Part shown: piece after piece, positions 12,339 to 24,964 of the stretch | How positions within the stretch are numbered: the first letter of the stretch is position 1 | Layout of the letters: the number at the start of each line of letters is the position of its first letter | NCBI RefSeq assembly: GCF_019097595.1 | Contig: NC_080717.1 | Coordinates: 20,405,836 to 20,469,835, forward strand | From: Hemibagrus wyckioides | Taxonomy: Eukaryota; Chordata; Actinopteri; Siluriformes; Bagridae | Direction: 5' to 3' | Length of the DNA stretch: 64,000 nucleotides | The notes under the pieces: model-generated | What the model was told of the DNA's origin: nothing | The model's database searches: none | Seen by the model: only the letters and a program-made list of their open reading frames with translations | Position numbers and translations under genes: made by a program

Positions 12339-15300
12339 GTAAGGGCTTATTCACTTATTCACGTAATGAGATGGCTTGTAACATGAATCTGGTGGACCTG
12401 TTTGTTTGCTTTTGAGAAGTGTGGTAATGTATTGGGGGAAAAAAGTAGTTCGATGAGTTGCTGTTCGAAGTCAAATAGTTACAAGGGTCGATTACACGCT
12501 GGCTGGTAATCCGTGTACTGAAGCAGTTTACTGAAGCGCATCTAACATGCAAAGTGCAAACTGGTCATTAATTCTAAAATAACCACAACAGCGCCTCTGA
12601 TGGCTTCAGACATTCATATGCATTTAAGTGAAAAGTCTGGAAATGCTACTACTATCACTACCACCACCACTAATAATAATAATAATAATAATAATAGGGG
12701 AGGGCGGGGCCAAAAAAGTGTAAATGTGTATGTTGTAGCATGTTTATATGGCATATAAAACTTTTCTACCAATTTAATCTGATTTCTTTAATTTAAAAAA
12801 AAAAAAAAAAAGACATTAATTAAATAATTAAAAAATACAATAATTAAAAAAAAATGTAAAGGTGGTTTGTTTATGTATTTCTAATCATTTACTTACTGCT
12901 TAGTTGTCTCCTCTAATAATTTGATCTGATTTCTTTCATTTAAAAAAAACAAGATAAAATATGACATTAATTAAATAATAATTAATAATTAAAAAAAATA
13001 CAATAATTAACAAGAAAAATTTAAAGGTGGTTTGTTTATTTATTTCTAATCATTTACTTACTGCTTAGTTATCTCCTCTAATAATTTAATCTGATTTCTT
13101 TCATTTAAAAAAAAAAAAAACAAGATAAAATGACGTTAATTAAATAATAGTTAATAATTAAGAAATACAATAATTTAAAAAAAAATGTAAAGGTGGTTTG
13201 TTTATTTATTTCTAATCATTTACTTACTTACTTACTTACTGCTTAGTTATCTGTCTGAAGAATAAGAATAAGTCTGGGTAAGTATGATCCTTTCACCTAC
13301 ATGACACGTAGTAAAGGTAGATGCTGTTTAAAAGTACCTTGAGATCAGATTGTTCTCTGAAAACTTCCTGAGGATGGGAGTACCCAATCTCCATCACTCC
13401 TAACTCCTCACCCCCCCCCACTCTGCTAAATCAATGTAGTGTCACATGAAAACTATGCGTCACATGATATAGTTATCTTATTGACTTGCCCCTCATTACT
13501 TTGTGTCCTGTCACTGACAAAACAGCAGCTGTCTGTTTTTCTTGGCCTGTTTCTCATGCTGCTGTAAATAAAATCTTTCTTTTTTTTAATAGGATTTTTG
13601 TGAATTACGGGGCTAAATGCACGCTATAGCATAGTTTCTTTTAATATCATCAGAGCATGTTCTAAAACAAAATACTACCTGCAACGTACTACCTGTGCAA
13701 CTGAGATTCAGACCTGACTAATCAACTCCGCAGCCTACGGAATATAAGCATTTAGAGACTATATAGAATTATAACTTAGACATTATAGATTAAAATGATA
13801 CAAATTATTCAAACCATATTGGAAAATTAACATTAGTTTTGCTATGGTAAAATTATCATCTTTTAATATCTTCCGAAGATGTTTGAATTATTTTTTTGTT
13901 GCTGTGAATACAGGAAGTATCCTACCATTGTCTACTACATACCAGTGTACACTACCAGTCGAAAGTTTGGACACACCTTCTAATTCAATGTTTTTTGTTT
14001 AGGGATTTATTTTCTACATTCTAGAACAATACTGGAGATTTCAAAGCTATGAAATAACACACATGGACTTAAGTAATCCATATGTAATGACAACAAAAAA
14101 CAGTCAGTTGTTATTTTAAGACACGAAGGTCAGGTGTTCTGGAATAGTTCTTGCAAGAACAGTATTGTCAAGTGCATTTGCAAAACCCATCAAGCACCAT
14201 GATGAAACTGGCTCACATGAAGACCATCCCAGGAAAGCAAGACCAAAACTTACCTCTGCTGCAGAGGAGAAGTTCATTTAGAGTTACCAGCCTCAGAAAT
14301 CACCAATTAACAGCACCTCAGATTAGAGCGGTTATGAAGGCTTTACAGAGCATCAGTAGCAGACATGCCTCAATATCAACTGTTCAAAGGACACTATTGT
14401 GTATTTCGGCCGCCTTCAGCATTGTAAAGAAATAGAAAGAAATAAACATCAGGAAAGACCATGGAATTAGAAGATGTGTCCAAACTTTTGACCGGTAGTG
14501 TATGTGGAAACTACCAAATGAAGTCTGTTACAACATGCCCTGCATTCATTTGTGCCCTGCTGTCCCCTCTTGTATGTAGTACCGTTGATTTTCTCCCAAG
14601 AAAATGGACAGAAATTGCATCTTAACTGTTGTTTAATTAGACCTGTTTAAAATGCAGAGTGGCTGCTTAAAGCGACTAGCACTGCAAGTTGTTTTGAATT
14701 GCCTGTACCCAAAATCCATCCTTTTACAAAGTGCCAACTTGGGTGTTTACTTTACAACAATCTGTCGCATTGGGCTGCAATATTATGCCTGAAGCACACA
14801 ATGTATGGTATTTAACAGAGTGGACAATGTGTTATTCATTCATCAGAGCTCAGGCTGGACAAGAACCTACAAAGCTGAATAGCTCATCCTCTCCAGCAGC
14901 CTGTTTGTTCCCTTTTAAAAATAGGCTAATAAAATGTTTTTATTTTTCACCAGGTGCCTCCAGTGTGATTGTAGGACATCCACTTGACACTGTGAAGGTA
15001 TCTCAAAAGGAATAGCTATATGTAAAAGAAAGAATAGCTGTAGAAGGCAATGCTTTGATTTAAAGCTTTCATCCCACCCTTGTGTTCATATTTTATTTGG
15101 AAACTATTATGCTTTGTTAAAGTGTATTCTTAAAACCTTTATTTAACAGACGCGATTACAAGCCGGAAAAGGCTACAAGAATGCCTTCCACTGTATAGTG
15201 ACCATCTACAAAAAGGAAACTGTAAGTGGTGCAAAAAAAAAAAAAACTTCCACATTCCCATAGATATCTGCCAAAAAAGTTGACAAAATATGATTTATGT

Positions 15301-18300
15301 CATCTCCATGTTGGTCTCTAAAAAAATTTCCTGTTTTTCTAACAGGTGTAAATAATGTCTAAAATGGACACAAGTAACCTTATTTTTCACTTGCAGCTTA
15401 CTGGCTTTTTCAAAGGCCTGTCCTTCCCATTAGCAAGCATCACAGTGTATAACTCAGTGGTGTTTGGCTTCTTCAGCAACGCTCAGAGATTTATCAGTGA
15501 CCTGCGTTATGGTGACAGAAGACACCCATGCGATATGCTTGACCTTACTTTGGCCAGCATGATGACAGGCCTGGTATCAGTGAGCCTAGGGGCCCCAGTG
15601 GACCTGGTTAAAATCAGACTACAAATGCAAACCCAACCGATCCTCGCACGTAAGTCTGAAACTGAAACAAGAATGTGTGATCTAATGCTCTAGTGTTGGT
15701 CATTTCCAAGTAAAGAGTAAAATGGTGTGCTCTACAATCACAAATCTAGTTGTTAGAATTGGATGCATTGCAGTAAGAATTGCACACATTGTAATCAGTG
15801 TTTAGGACTGCAGAGTTAGCAGAATGGAGATGTGACCTATTTATGTACTTGTCCAACATGTGTCAAGGGTCAAACTGAAATATGTTTACAGAAAACTTTA
15901 CTCTTGCTGGCAATGGCAGTGTCCCTCTTCGATCAGTGGGGCTCCAGAATCAGCGTGCAGAGTGTACCGTATACAGAGGACCTCTTCACTGCATCAGCAG
16001 CATCCTGCAAACTGAAGGAATCCAAGGGCTCTACAGAGGTGCAGGGGCCATGATACTCCGAGATGTGCCTGGCTATGCCCTTTACTTTATCCCATACACG
16101 CTCTTCTGTGGCTGGATGAACCCTAATGGTAACAGCTCCCCTCATCCCTGCTCCATATGGCTGGCTGGCGGGTTAGCAGGTAAATAACACCATGGTGTCA
16201 ATGTAGACATACTCTGAAAACTTCATGAATTGAATAAGCATATTGTTAACTTGTGTTTTAAGTCATTTGTTCCTAAATATTAGAAATATATATTGTTAAT
16301 TCCCTCGACATTATTATATCATAGAAACTAAAAAAATAGATCTTTTAGATCTTTCTCACTAAGACATGGGTCTCACTTCTAAATTGTTCCACAGGATCTA
16401 TCTCCTGGGTCACAGCAACGCCAGCTGATGTAGTTAAGAGTCGACTGCAAGCTGACACAATGCATCACAGGAAATATAAAGGAATCGTTCACTGCATCAT
16501 ACAAAGTTACAAGACAGAGGGACTACATGTGAGTGTAATACCTACTAGTTATGTATTGTACAGTGGTTTAGTGGTTCACTGGAAAACCACCTTAGATAAC
16601 TTTTTTGTACATGCACATGCATATGGAGAAAAAAGTGACTGTATTACGCAGTATTACAGACGTTGGCTTCGAAGCACCGGCACTCCTGTTGGTTACCCTA
16701 CAGTTAGTAATAATTAGTGTTATGTTTCATTCGTCTTAACTGCCACAGTTGGTTGATATCCCACTATATCACAAATAAGTACTGTCCATGAGGAGGACAT
16801 GCTCCTGAAACAGGAGTAGCAGGTTACATCCTGTCCAGGTGTAGGCCATACTGATGACATGTATCACCCAGATGGCCAGTCTCTGTTTAGAATTGGGGTC
16901 CATCCAGTCAAAATAGTCTTGTAGGGTACACACTGTGCATGTCAAGGAACAGTCAGCGGGTCACTGTTGAAATCAATGCATTGGTAATTTAGTAAATTGG
17001 CTGATTTGGGCAGACACCCAAGAATTAAAGCACAAGCAAGGTAATCTTATAGCCAAGCCATACAGTTCTCCCACTCAGAAGAACTGACCAGAATTGATCA
17101 ATCACAATAAAACCCACATTTTCAAGTAATTATCATACATAGTATTTATCACGTCACTAATAAAGTGATTCTGATTAACCCAAAATAAACATCAACTATT
17201 CTGTAGAATTTTCTTAACCCCTCAGACTGCTGAAGCCATGCTGGGCAAATCTTACTAAGCGTATATTATATCTCGTTGTCAAAATGTTTTCGGATTGCTG
17301 TTCACTCCTTACTTGTGACAAATATTCAAGCTGGCCTATTTGCTGTGGTCTGATGAAAACCACTAAATTATAGTTACAGTGGCTACTAATACTTATGTAC
17401 TTTGGCACAAAATATGCATGTCTCTTTTAGACAGTTGAAGAAAGGTTTCGCCCTCCAGCACAATAACAACATTTATGACAGTTGGCAGGCGCTTTTATTT
17501 AAAGCAACTTCCAACTTTTGTTCATACCTCTGAGCAGGTGAAAGTTAAGGGCCTTACTTAAGTGGCAGTAGCAGTTTGGTAGTCCTAGGATTTGAACTCA
17601 TAACCTTATATCCAGTAGACCAACATCTTTATCATTGTGCCTTTACCTTTAGCACAAAATCCAATTCAACAAAAGAATGACAAATGAATAGCAGAAGTAA
17701 AATGAATTCAACAGATTAATAGCAGAGGAAGAAGAAGGTCAACATTGTGAAATTTGATATGATTTATCTTGGTTTAACTGTTTAGGTCACAAGAACCTGC
17801 AATTTTATCAGGACTGTTTTTTTTTTATCCACCTTAAAACACATTTCCCATGAAAGGTGCCTAAAGTTCCAGCACCCCTAATTTAAGGTGCCTCCCTGCA
17901 TCCCTAATCTTTGCATCCTCAGCAGGATCCACATGGGCTAATAGTGATCGAGTTGATTACACTGTCTGTATAAGGCTAATTTGTGTGGTTACCTACCCAA
18001 ACAACCAGACTCCTGTGATTTAAGAGTGATACTTGGCCAGCTGTACGATTGTGTTGTTTCTGAGATCTGTGATCGTTTCTCAAGGGCTGTTTGGGCAACG
18101 TGCCCAAAGAGCATCCTTGGCACATATGGTAGGATTCTCAGGGTTGATTTATATGAGTCCGGCAGGGTGGATTCTGCCAACCACACTTGAGCCTGAGCAT
18201 GTTATAAGCCAAGAAAAATAAGAAACGAAATAATAGATGTTGAATGATGGCATCCACATGACTCTCATTGCCCATAGCAGTTACTCAAGTATATCATAGG

Positions 18301-18873
18301 CTGATATGTTTATAGCATAACCCATTTAAAAACAATAATTCCTTTTAGCTTCTCGCTTGATGCTTGATTCAGCCCACCAGGTACTAGCAAGTAGTAGGCA
18401 CTCAGGTAACATATGCGTCAAGATTTTTACCTGTAGAGGCACAGAGGTTATGGAATGAGCAATGACTGAAGATGGAAGCATTTGAACAGAACTAATGACA
18501 AAAAGTATAACATAGTGTGTTATTGTTGCTATAGTAACTTGATTGATTTTTACCATGATAAGATGCTTAAACCCTGACCTACTTAGCACCAGAATGCCAT
18601 ATTGATGGAATATTGAAGCACTGCTTTAGTTATATTGCTGGATTAATATTATTATTATTATCATACACCAATTGTTCTATACTATATTGTAGATTGTACT
18701 GTGTAAGCTAGGACAAATGGATGCATGGTTATGTCTGTTAATGTTCCTCCTTTCAATCCCCAATTCAGGTCTTCTTCCGTGGTGCATCTGTAAGTGCCAT
18801 CAGAGGATTTCCAATGAGTGCTACAATGTTCCTGGTTTATGAATTATCTCTCAAGTTTTTCCGAAGCCTGTGA
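12293..18873 (+). CDS. slc25a48: Solute carrier family 25 member 48, seven coding exons
   Basis: Mitochondrial carrier of the inner membrane. Joined coding exons are 12293-12338, 14954-14997, 15150-15221, 15397-15649, 15892-16179, 16395-16528 and 18769-18873, giving 942 nt and 313 aa, close to the roughly 311 aa of mammalian SLC25A48. All introns are GT-AG and every phase closes. The three carrier signatures are visible: PLDTVK at residues 25-30, PVDLVK at 121-126 and PADVVK at 244-249, one per tandem repeat of two membrane helices. The start MSLFQLDDFLAGWIGG matches the family N-terminus. Family knowledge links SLC25A48 to mitochondrial choline import. It faces the same way as cplx2 but is unrelated in function. 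A Tc1 MITE and tandem repeats lie in intron 1, a SINE in intron 6. No disabling change was seen. Confidence 0.95.
12671..12695. repeat. (TAA)n microsatellite in slc25a48 intron 1
   Basis: About eight TAA units following a short CCA/CTA tract are read directly. Confidence 0.85.
12767..13254. repeat. Three-copy tandem repeat of about 150-165 bp in slc25a48 intron 1
   Basis: The phrase CTGATTTCTTT starts at 12779, 12926 and 13091. Each copy continues with a poly-A run, ACATTAATTAAATAAT or a close variant, an ACAATAATT block, AAAGGTGGTTTGTTTAT and CATTTACTTACTGCTTAGT. The spacing is 147 then 165 bp, the second unit being longer through A-run and TTACTTAC expansions. Confidence 0.9.
13950..14500 (+). 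mobile_element. Internally deleted Tc1-like element in slc25a48 intron 1
   Basis: A 551-bp unit flanked by TA on both sides. The left end CACTACCAGTCGAAAGTTTG and the reverse complement of the right end, CACTACCGGTCAAAAGTTTG, form terminal inverted repeats that continue into GGACACA and TTCTAATTC. The interior keeps only a broken N-terminal part of a transposase, including a VTSLRNHQLTAPQIRA segment typical of the Tc1 helix-turn-helix region. The catalytic domain is missing, so it is non-autonomous. Confidence 0.85.
14954..14997 (+). CDS. slc25a48: slc25a48 coding exon 2
   Basis: Acceptor TTTTTCACCAG, donor AAG then GTATCT. It encodes GASSVIVGHPLDTVK, holding the first carrier signature PLDTVK that ends helix 1. 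Confidence 0.93.
15150..15221 (+). CDS. slc25a48: slc25a48 coding exon 3
   Basis: Acceptor ATTTAACAG, donor ACT then GTAAGT. It encodes 24 residues beginning TRLQAGKGYKNAF, the matrix loop and short matrix helix after the first signature. Confidence 0.93.
15397..15649 (+). CDS. slc25a48: slc25a48 coding exon 4
   Basis: Acceptor CACTTGCAG, donor CAC then GTAAGT. It covers helices 2 and 3 from LTGFFKGLSFPLAS through the second signature PVDLVK and the following IRLQMQTQP. Confidence 0.93.
15892..16179 (+). CDS. slc25a48: slc25a48 coding exon 5
   Basis: Acceptor ATGTTTACAG, donor CAG then GTAAAT. It encodes a variable insert, then YRGPLHCISSILQTEGIQGL, LYRGAGAMILRDVPGYALYF and WLAGGLAG, spanning helix 4 and the start of helix 5. 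Confidence 0.93.
16395..16528 (+). CDS. slc25a48: slc25a48 coding exon 6
   Basis: Acceptor GTTCCACAG, donor CAT then GTGAGT. It carries the third signature PADVVK and the matrix-side YKGIVHCIIQSYKTEGL segment. Confidence 0.93.
17475..17643 (-). repeat. tRNA-derived SINE with L2-like tail in slc25a48 intron 6
   Basis: Read on the minus strand it begins with a tRNA-like head and a B-box region near 17583-17605, then TTAAGGGCCTTA-type and GGCAGGCGCTTTTAT-type blocks read in reverse. It matches the better copy at 37128-37312. It is diverged, with several substitutions in the promoter boxes. Confidence 0.6.
18769..18873 (+). CDS. slc25a48: slc25a48 coding exon 7 with stop
   Basis: Acceptor CCCAATTCAG. 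It encodes VFFRGASVSAIRGFPMSATM and ends KFFRSL before TGA, the sixth helix and short C-terminus. The preceding intron of 2.2 kb is the longest after intron 1. Confidence 0.93.
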   Translation, partial: VFFRGASVSAIRGFPMSATMFLVYELSLKFFRSL

Positions 18874-19600
18874 TAAGTGTCCAAAGTTCCATCTAACACA
18901 GCAACTTTTTTGTAAACATGGAACACGTTTAATGTTGTTTAATGGTTTTTAAGAGTTTTAATGGCCTGAATGGGGGTTATCTGGTTGTTGATACTTTACT
19001 TTGGTATCAATTGCATATTTACTTACTTCTTATATTAAGAAAAACGCAGGCCATGAATTGCACATGATTTTAAAAATCTCAAACTTTTTATCAAAGCATT
19101 TGACTACATGTGTATTTAATAATTTTGTATTTTGCTTTTATTGACATGCTTTCTCTATAAATGTACAGTATGTTAGGGGGAAAAAAAGTAGGCAGTAGTT
19201 TCTAAAAATGCTGTATTTAATTTTTTCGTTTTTGTCATTATAAAAACGGCATATGTCTAACCACAGCTATTTATATTTTCGATATGATTTTATAATGTAA
19301 CCCTGTAGAGTAGTAAATTTAACAAACTTGATTTCATAAAAGATACATGTGAATCAGTGGCATTGATCTATATACCCAGTATCTATAACAAGATTCAAAA
19401 ACATTTGCCTTTTTTTGCTAGCTACTTTAGTTAGCTAGATAGATTTTAAACATTGCTTATATGTTGAAATGGCATATATGACATATATAATATATATATA
19501 TCCAACCTCATGGACACTGAGAACAATAATTAGTAATCTTGTTCACCACTTTGTCTTTTTTTTGTTTCGCACCAATAAACTAAATGCACCAGTAGCCTTC
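18874..19600 (+). other. slc25a48: Probable slc25a48 3' UTR
   Basis: Non-coding sequence downstream of the stop. The first good poly(A) signal AATAAA is at 19574-19579 after a T-rich tract. The UTR end is inferred from that signal only. Confidence 0.45.
19574..19579 (+). terminator. slc25a48: Candidate poly(A) signal of slc25a48
   Basis: Canonical AATAAA about 700 bases after the stop codon. Earlier canonical hexamers were not noticed. Confidence 0.4.
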
Positions 19601-20445
19601 TGAATTGCCCTCTAAAATGGCTTGGACTTGGATTGGACTCAAGAACGAACATGAAAAAACCTAGCATTGTTTCCTGAGGTAGCTAAAGACTGAAGAATCT
19701 GCAAGGAATGCTAACCAGTCTAACCAAGATGGTGTGCAATAAGAGACCAGAGGATCTTCAGTTCTAATTTCTCAAGAAAATGTATGTGAAGTAAAAGATA
19801 CTGTCCATAATCCATGTTAATCATTTTAAAGAAAATTGTTTTGTTTTGTTGTTTTTTATTTTATTATAATTACAATAATATAAACTATTGGGGAGAATTA
19901 ATTTCAAACTGACGTGATACATATTTCCACCAGGTGGAGGCATTGTATAATATTTTAATGGTTTGTACAGCGAGTTGTGTGTTGTTTTTATAACGCTGGG
20001 GGTCAGCAGTTTACTTGCTTGTCTGATTAATTGCATTGTATAAACCATTTTTAGACAATCTGTACCCTGTTATCATTGTGGGTTTTGATATAAAATATCC
20101 AGAAAGGCAACAGTTATAGAGCAAAGATTTATTATAATGAAATCTTTAAAAGAACAATAAGTTATCCTATAAATATTGATGTTGTTATTTTGGTAACCTA
20201 AACTCAATATCTCAGTGATACCTTTTCTTTAAGATCATACACATATTTAAGACATTAAGTAGAACATAGTGGATCACTTTCATGGAGTCGTTTGGATAGT
20301 TTCCCAAAACTAAGTTGCTGACTTGCTGTCCTCTCTTAATATATCATGTGCCTTGAATTACAGATATTTGTGTAAAGTGTGTCTACTTACTGTGTTTGTC
20401 ATAGCTCTTTAGTAACTAAGTTAAAAGGAAGTGCAGAAAGTATTA

Positions 20446-20925
<480 letters not shown>

Positions 20926-20929
20926 TATA

Positions 20930-23900
20930 TCGAGGGCCACGTAGATCAAGGCCTAAGGCATAAGGCTGATTTGTAAAGGTATGGGTTAGTACATCTAGTA
21001 TTTGTTAGCATTTACGGTGCATTTTCAATGTTTTTCTTACTGCACATCACTGCATAGCATGCCGTATACTGAACAAACTCTAGTGATCTAAAACCTGAAC
21101 CTGATCTTAAAATCAACCTGATCTGAAAAGTGTTTATATGGCAACAGATTGCAATGTGTTTTTTATAGATACAGTTATTGCTGACTGGTCATAAAATTTT
21201 CTAGATAACCCTGTTTACAACCAGTGTGTAAGAGATCTGGTTTCCATGACTCATCATCGTTGATTCTGAGCAAAATGAATCCAATTCATCTCGATGTGAC
21301 TGAGCAAGCTAAACAGCATATGATCAATAATCATGCAAAAAAAAAAGGATTGGAACTACTTTATAAAAGTGCATTATGTAGTAGGACCACAAAGTATATT
21401 TATGTATTTGAATCCTCTGAAATGCTTTATAACTGAGGGCATATCACTGATTTTGTTAAGAAGTATTTAATTTTATATACAGTAAAATATCGAGTGAAAA
21501 CCTACAGTAAGAAAATGAGAGAAGGATGTTTGGACATTGATTTCTTTCACAGGATTAAAATGGAATCTAGGGGTTTGAAACCTCCTGAGCCACATAAATG
21601 CATCTACACTCCTAACAGAGATGGATTATTGTCCTCCTCAACTCTGTCAGCCAGGCAATGGGTGCTTGAATCGGTTACTTTAAAGAGGAAAAGACATCAA
21701 CTGAAAGGTTATGTTGTAACTACTGTACCTTTAAATACATAGAATAAAGCCAAAACACCTTCGTGTCGTTAGTCTATAGTGCAAAATGTATATGAATTGT
21801 GTAAAAAAAAAAATCTTGTTTGAGATTTTTTCTGACCGAAACCCTCATGTTTCATTAGACAATACTTTCAACTAAATTCAGTTGCGATTGCATTTTTAAT
21901 GACGTTAATGCTTGAGTAACAGCACTTGCAGTCCACATGCTGTAATTCATTGTGCATCAGTGACTGTTTCTCTGCAGAGACAATGTGATTGGGTTACCTC
22001 AGCGTGTCCGTGGATGTCATGAATAAGGTTTTATTGCTCTTTTATTGTTGGGACAGGGAAGGTTCGCATGCCAGCTGCTGCTCCTGGCTGGTATATAAAT
22101 CCCCTGAGTGCACCTCCCTACAAAAAGCAAACATGAGACAAGAGAAACATAATAACCAGCCTCTGCATTATGGGGATTCCTCTTTACTAAACTGACTTTA
22201 CAGACTGTAGAACAGATTGCCTGGACATTATTTTGTAGCAGTGACATTAATGACCTGACAAAAAATAAAGAAATTAGTTTAAATAACATGTGTGGGATTT
22301 GGTTGTCATAAATTCTACAAAGTGAGCAACAAAATGCAAATATAAATGTGACGCAGTGATGTTTATGCTATGTTGGTCTCCTTCCACATGCATCTCCCTG
22401 CTTATTGTAATAATACCAGATTCCTAAAAGCAACACAAAGACCATTGCAACATGCTATAATTTTGAACACTGTTGCTGCAATCATAATGCTATGATGCTT
22501 TTAGAATCCTGGATGAAAATAAATGGCTATGCCAATAGCCTTTAAGAGGAAACACTTGGACAGATGATTTTTTCTTGAGTGTCTCGTGCAAACTGGACAC
22601 TAATCTGTCTAAACAAGACATATGTTTTCCCTTTGGACCACCAAGCTTATCTTAGTATAACCTAACTCAATTGCGCTGAGATGTGGGTTCAGGTACAGTG
22701 GCACACCATGTCTCCTCAAACAGGCTCAGAACCAGCATGGTCTAATGACATACTTACATTCATTATTATAGATTTAATAACATATTCTGCTACACAAAGC
22801 TTATTTAAATGATTGTAGCTTTATAGAGCATGTAAAATGGATATAATACATGAAAGGGCTCCAAGGGCTGTTGCGTGTTTTGGAAGACAGATTAAAAGAT
22901 TAAATGAACCAAATTAACAATGAATAATTGTTTATTAGGATAGTGAGTTATTTGGTGTTATGTAAAACACAGCAAATGTGCGTATATAATAATGGACATA
23001 ATAGGATATTATATAACAAATATATTTTCAATAAAATAAAAAGACTGTGAAAAGCAGAGTGCATACTGTATAAAAGATTTCAATTAGCTCTATTGAATCT
23101 ATTGTTCAGTGAGCTGCAACATCATAAAAGAGCTGTCCATATGTTACAGTCAATAGATCACTCCTACGTAAATGTGTAACTCTTTCAGATAGATTTAGCT
23201 TACTGGACAGCAGGATTTAATACAGAAAACTGTGGAATGCAAGGTGCAAGATGGATAATGGACATACAAAGGCAGGTTTTTGTATTGTAAAAAACGAAAA
23301 CCAAGATAAATCACGTCAGAACTTGATTTCTCCGTCTTGACTTGCTAATTTTCCCAATCTTTCTTGCAAAAACACTGTAGATCCATCAGGTTGTGAGGGT
23401 CTCCCTGTACACAGCCTTTATGTAATAAATGTCATTTTAGATTGATGGCTCTTCAATGCTATTCCAGCATAAAAGCTCTTAGAATATCCATGCTTATATA
23501 AAATTCACAGTTGCCTAATGACTTAATAACATTTCCCGACCTAGAGCTCATTTACAGTGGCTCCAATTACAGCGTCATAATCCTTATTGTTCTCTTGGTA
23601 CAGCATCATGAAACATTATCAATATACAAAGGGTATGCATTCTATTGGAACTATAATGTAGTGTTTGTTTAAAATGTTATCTGTGATTAAATATGGATTA
23701 TAATCCAGAACTGATAGCAGTTAACTAAGTACAAATAGAACTAAAATACAACCATAAAAAAGGACCACAGTAAATCTTCTGAGGAATATTATACCACAGA
23801 GTCTATAGTGAGATAATAAGATTCTAGCTTAAGGAATTTGTTACTGCTTTTCCCTTTGTATAAAATGTATTATGTGCAATAAACTTATGCGATTCTGTTA

Positions 23901-24960
23901 ATAATCAAAGGTTTAAGAAATATTTGCTTACATTTGAACATATAATGTATTTATTGAAATTATAATGTATTATGGTGTCAGTATGCACTTCTTACATTTT
24001 TTTATTTTTTAAAGAATTAGAGAGTACACTTAATAGACAGTGAACCAACATTAGGAACACATGTCCTATAATATTTGCATATTTAAAATTAAACTCTAAA
24101 TAAAATAAATTAGGTAAATAAAAAAATCGTTTTTATGTGGTATAATTTATAAATGTATATTTTGGCCATATTTTTTAAACTAAAGCAACTGAGCATTAAC
24201 TGAGATTTTTTCTATAAGCTAAAATAATAAAATAATTGAGATTTTATTGCTTTTTATTTATTCTGATTGCATAAAGGGTAATTTAATGTTTTTTAAATGC
24301 AAACCTTACCCTTAGCCAGTTTAAAACAAACTGTCATTTTTTAATAAAAGACAGAAAAAAATAATAATTTTATTTAATGTGATGCATATTTCATTCAGAT
24401 TCTATACTTTGAAATTCACATTTATTTATTTCTGTCAGCTTCGAAGCTCCATAATATTCTACCCTGGCTGTGCCTACAGCAGACTGAACAGCTGTCAGCG
24501 GTGTTTGTTTGGCTCTGATGAATAGGAGAGATAATGAAAGATGAGTACAGCACCTTCACAGCATCACCAAAAACCTGTAAAACCCCTCTTATAAACAAAC
24601 TAAAGTTACTGAACACATGTAATGCTAAGCTGTTGATTGATGGTGCCAGTAGCTGAAAAGCAAAGAAAAGCAATTCGGTGCTGACGTGTCCTTCAGCACA
24701 GGTGCGAAAATATTATGTGGCAGCCAAAGAGATTAGTGTTAGTGAAAAGTAAAAGTAGTTAGAATCTCCTCAAAATGTTCTCCTTTTTCAGATACCCACC
24801 TGAACCCCTTATTCCCATCAAGTAAGTGTGCTGTATTACTCTTACTGAGAATATTTCTGTTTCATTCATGAATGGATTTGAATGTACACCATACAGAATG
24901 TGTTAATGAAACAGTGCAGGTGTGTAGAAAGAAAAATCTAGCTGTTTTGAAACACAAACT
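20930..24960. other. Intergenic DNA, nothing recognised
   Basis: AT-rich sequence between slc25a48 and the L2 relic. An 82-residue open frame at 21494-21742 shows no family resemblance that I recognise and no splice-supported extension. No RNA gene or transposon ends were found. Confidence 0.35.
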
Positions 24961-24964
24961 ATCC

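Noticed and set aside
17981..18190. Overlapping open frames on both strands in slc25a48 intron 6
   Set aside because: They lie inside an intron, lack any family match and do not extend the carrier protein.
21494..21742. 82-codon open frame in the slc25a48-cplx2 interval
   Set aside because: No recognisable domain, no neighbouring exon and unremarkable composition; chance length for this much AT-rich DNA.
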